Assembly: GCA_002362155.1 (NCBI GenBank)
Contig: DETN01000136.1
Location: 1 to 7,372 of the forward strand
Direction: 5' to 3'
Source of the DNA: Lachnospiraceae bacterium UBA3287
GTDB taxonomy: Bacteria; Bacillota; Clostridia; Lachnospirales; Lachnospiraceae
DNA: 7,372 nt
Shown in pieces: positions 6,270-7,372 of the stretch. Position numbers and translations under genes: made by a program. The notes beneath the pieces are model-generated. The model was not told where the DNA came from. It ran no database searches and was given only the letters and a program-made list of their open reading frames with translations. The number at the start of each line of letters is the position of its first letter. Positions within the stretch are counted from its first letter, which is position 1.

Positions 6270-7372
6270 TTATATATGCAGGACGTTGGTGGCGATGGTA
6301 AAGTAGATGGTCAGGGAGACCGCGTCCACGATGGTGGTGATCAGGGGCGATGCCATGACCGCGGGGTCGAAGCCCAGCTTGGCTGCCAGAAGGGGCAGGA
6401 AGCATCCCATCATCTTTGCAAAGATGACCACCAGGATCAGGGTGACGCAGATGATCAGGGCCAGGGTGACGGTCAGCCTGTCGAAAAGCATGAGCTTTAT
6501 GAAGTTGGTACAGGCCAGGGTCATGCCGCAGAGGACGGCTACCCGGATCTCCTTCCACATGGCGATCAGAACGTCCGCAAAGTCGATCTCTCCCAGGGAC
6601 AGGCTTCGGATAATGGAGACCGATGCCTGGGAACCGGCGTTGCCGCCCGTATCCATCAGCATGGGGATGTAGGCCGTCAGGATCACGTAGGACGCCAGGG
6701 CTGCTTCATAGCGGGTGATGATGGCGCCGGTAAAGGTAGCCGAGATCATCAGAAAGAGCAGCCAGGGCATTCTCTTTTTATAGGTCTCCAGGACGCCGGT
6801 CTTGGAATAGGGCTTGTCGGTAGGCAGGATGGCCGCCATTTTTTCGATATCCTCGGTAGCCTCTTCCTCCAGGATATCCACCACGTCGTCGATGGTGATG
6901 ATACCCACCATACGGTTCTCGTTGTCCACCACGGGCATGGCGGTGAAGTCATATTTCTGGAACAGACGGGCCGCTTCTTCCTGGTCCGTCATGGTCCCGA
7001 TGGAGATGATGTTCTCGTTCATGACTTCGCCGATGATATCGTCAGGCTTTAAGATGACCAGATAGCGCAGGGCCACGGTACCCACCAGGACCCTCTGGGC
7101 GTTGACCACGTAGCAGATGTTGACGGTCTCGGAATCCAGACCGATCTTACGGATCCTTTCAATGGCGTCCGCCACGGTCATGTTCTCTCTAAGGTCCACA
7201 AACTCCACGGTCATGACGGATCCGGCCGAATCCTCCGGATAGCGGAGCAGGTGGTTGATATCCGCCCTGGTGTCGGGCCTGGCGTTCTGCAGGATCTTCT
7301 TGACCACGTTGGCCGGCATTTCCTCCAGCAGGTCCGTGGCATCGTCGGCCATCAGGTTGTCGATGACGCTGG
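6270..7372 (-). CDS. mgtE: Magnesium channel/transporter MgtE, N-terminus outside window
   Basis: The window holds the last 366 residues of a roughly 450-residue MgtE; about 80-90 N-terminal residues lie beyond the right edge. First comes the end of the cytosolic superhelical N domain (DDATDLLEEMP ... LLRYPEDSAGSVMT, residues 9-54 of the fragment). A pair of CBS domains follows (about 55-175), with the family signature DQEEAARLFQKYDFTAMPVVD and VGIITIDDVVDILEEEATED. The C-terminal third has five membrane helices: MPWLLFLMISATFTGAI opens TM1, TGGNAGSQASVSIIRSL lies at the TM2 region, and TM5 has PLITTIVDAVSLTIYF. Its Asp (codon 6326-6324) corresponds to the pore Mg2+ ligand of Thermus MgtE. 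MgtE admits Mg2+ as a dimer in the cytoplasmic membrane; the N and CBS domains sense cytosolic Mg2+ and close the pore. The residues I can see are intact, so it should be functional. Any Mg2+ riboswitch would lie outside the window. A strong terminator follows. Confidence 0.96.
   Translation of the reverse strand, partial: SVIDNLMADDATDLLEEMPANVVKKILQNARPDTRADINHLLRYPEDSAGSVMTVEFVDLRENMTVADAIERIRKIGLDSETVNICYVVNAQRVLVGTVALRYLVILKPDDIIGEVMNENIISIGTMTDQEEAARLFQKYDFTAMPVVDNENRMVGIITIDDVVDILEEEATEDIEKMAAILPTDKPYSKTGVLETYKKRMPWLLFLMISATFTGAIITRYEAALASYVILTAYIPMLMDTGGNAGSQASVSIIRSLSLGEIDFADVLIAMWKEIRVAVLCGMTLACTNFIKLMLFDRLTVTLALIICVTLILVVIFAKMMGCFLPLLAAKLGFDPAVMASPLITTIVDAVSLTIYFTIATNVLHI

Noticed and set aside
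6112..6558. A 148-codon minus-strand frame overlapping the end of mgtE
   Set aside because: It is out of frame with mgtE, spans the mgtE terminator and has a Pro/His/Arg-rich translation typical of a frame shadow.
1..7372. Search for CRISPR arrays, tRNA genes, insertion sequences, attachment sites or long direct repeats
   Set aside because: Read on both strands, no regularly spaced repeats, cloverleaf-like sequence, transposase fragment or flanking duplication was recognised. Frequent GGATCC and CAGGATC words are scattered within coding sequence and fit codon preference.

Overview
The window comes from a GC-rich low-G+C-lineage (Firmicutes) genome, most likely a member of the Clostridia and plausibly a Lachnospiraceae-type gut bacterium. 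This is inferred from strong GGAGG-type ribosome binding sites, compact stem-plus-T-tract terminators, a BipA/TypA and an MgtE of the clostridial type, and a 400-residue CofE-like protein of the kind found in Firmicutes and Bacteroidetes. No rRNA, tRNA, phage or transposon sequence was seen, so the assignment rests on protein character alone.

All five recognisable genes lie on the minus strand, so the window reads right to left: mgtE (Mg2+ channel, N-terminus outside the window), a secreted SGNH/SASA-type esterase-like protein, a CofE-like (F420-0:gamma-glutamyl ligase family) protein, typA/bipA (ribosome-associated GTPase), and a ten-helix EamA/DMT transporter whose last residues run off the left edge. 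No convincing gene lies on the plus strand. The long plus-strand open frames are antisense shadows of the real genes.

Transcription units can be read fairly directly. mgtE ends in a two-tier hairpin with a U6 tail. typA has a near-consensus extended -10 promoter and its own terminator. The cofE-like gene ends in an 11-bp stem with a U8 tail. Only the esterase-like gene and the cofE-like gene (61-nt gap, no clear terminator or promoter between them) look like a possible two-gene unit. The EamA gene follows the typA terminator and starts at a GTG behind a good GGAGG.

The genes do not form an obvious pathway: ion transport, envelope or glycan ester hydrolysis, an orphan cofactor-ligase-like enzyme, translation/ribosome assembly and metabolite export sit side by side. 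I see no defence island, CRISPR array, prophage or biosynthetic cluster. The item most worth pursuing is the CofE-like protein, whose family is defined by F420 biosynthesis but which stands here without any other F420 gene and is about 150 residues longer than classical CofE. No intergenic gap exceeds 300 bases; the largest (6014-6269, 256 nt) holds the mgtE terminator and the leader of the esterase-like gene.
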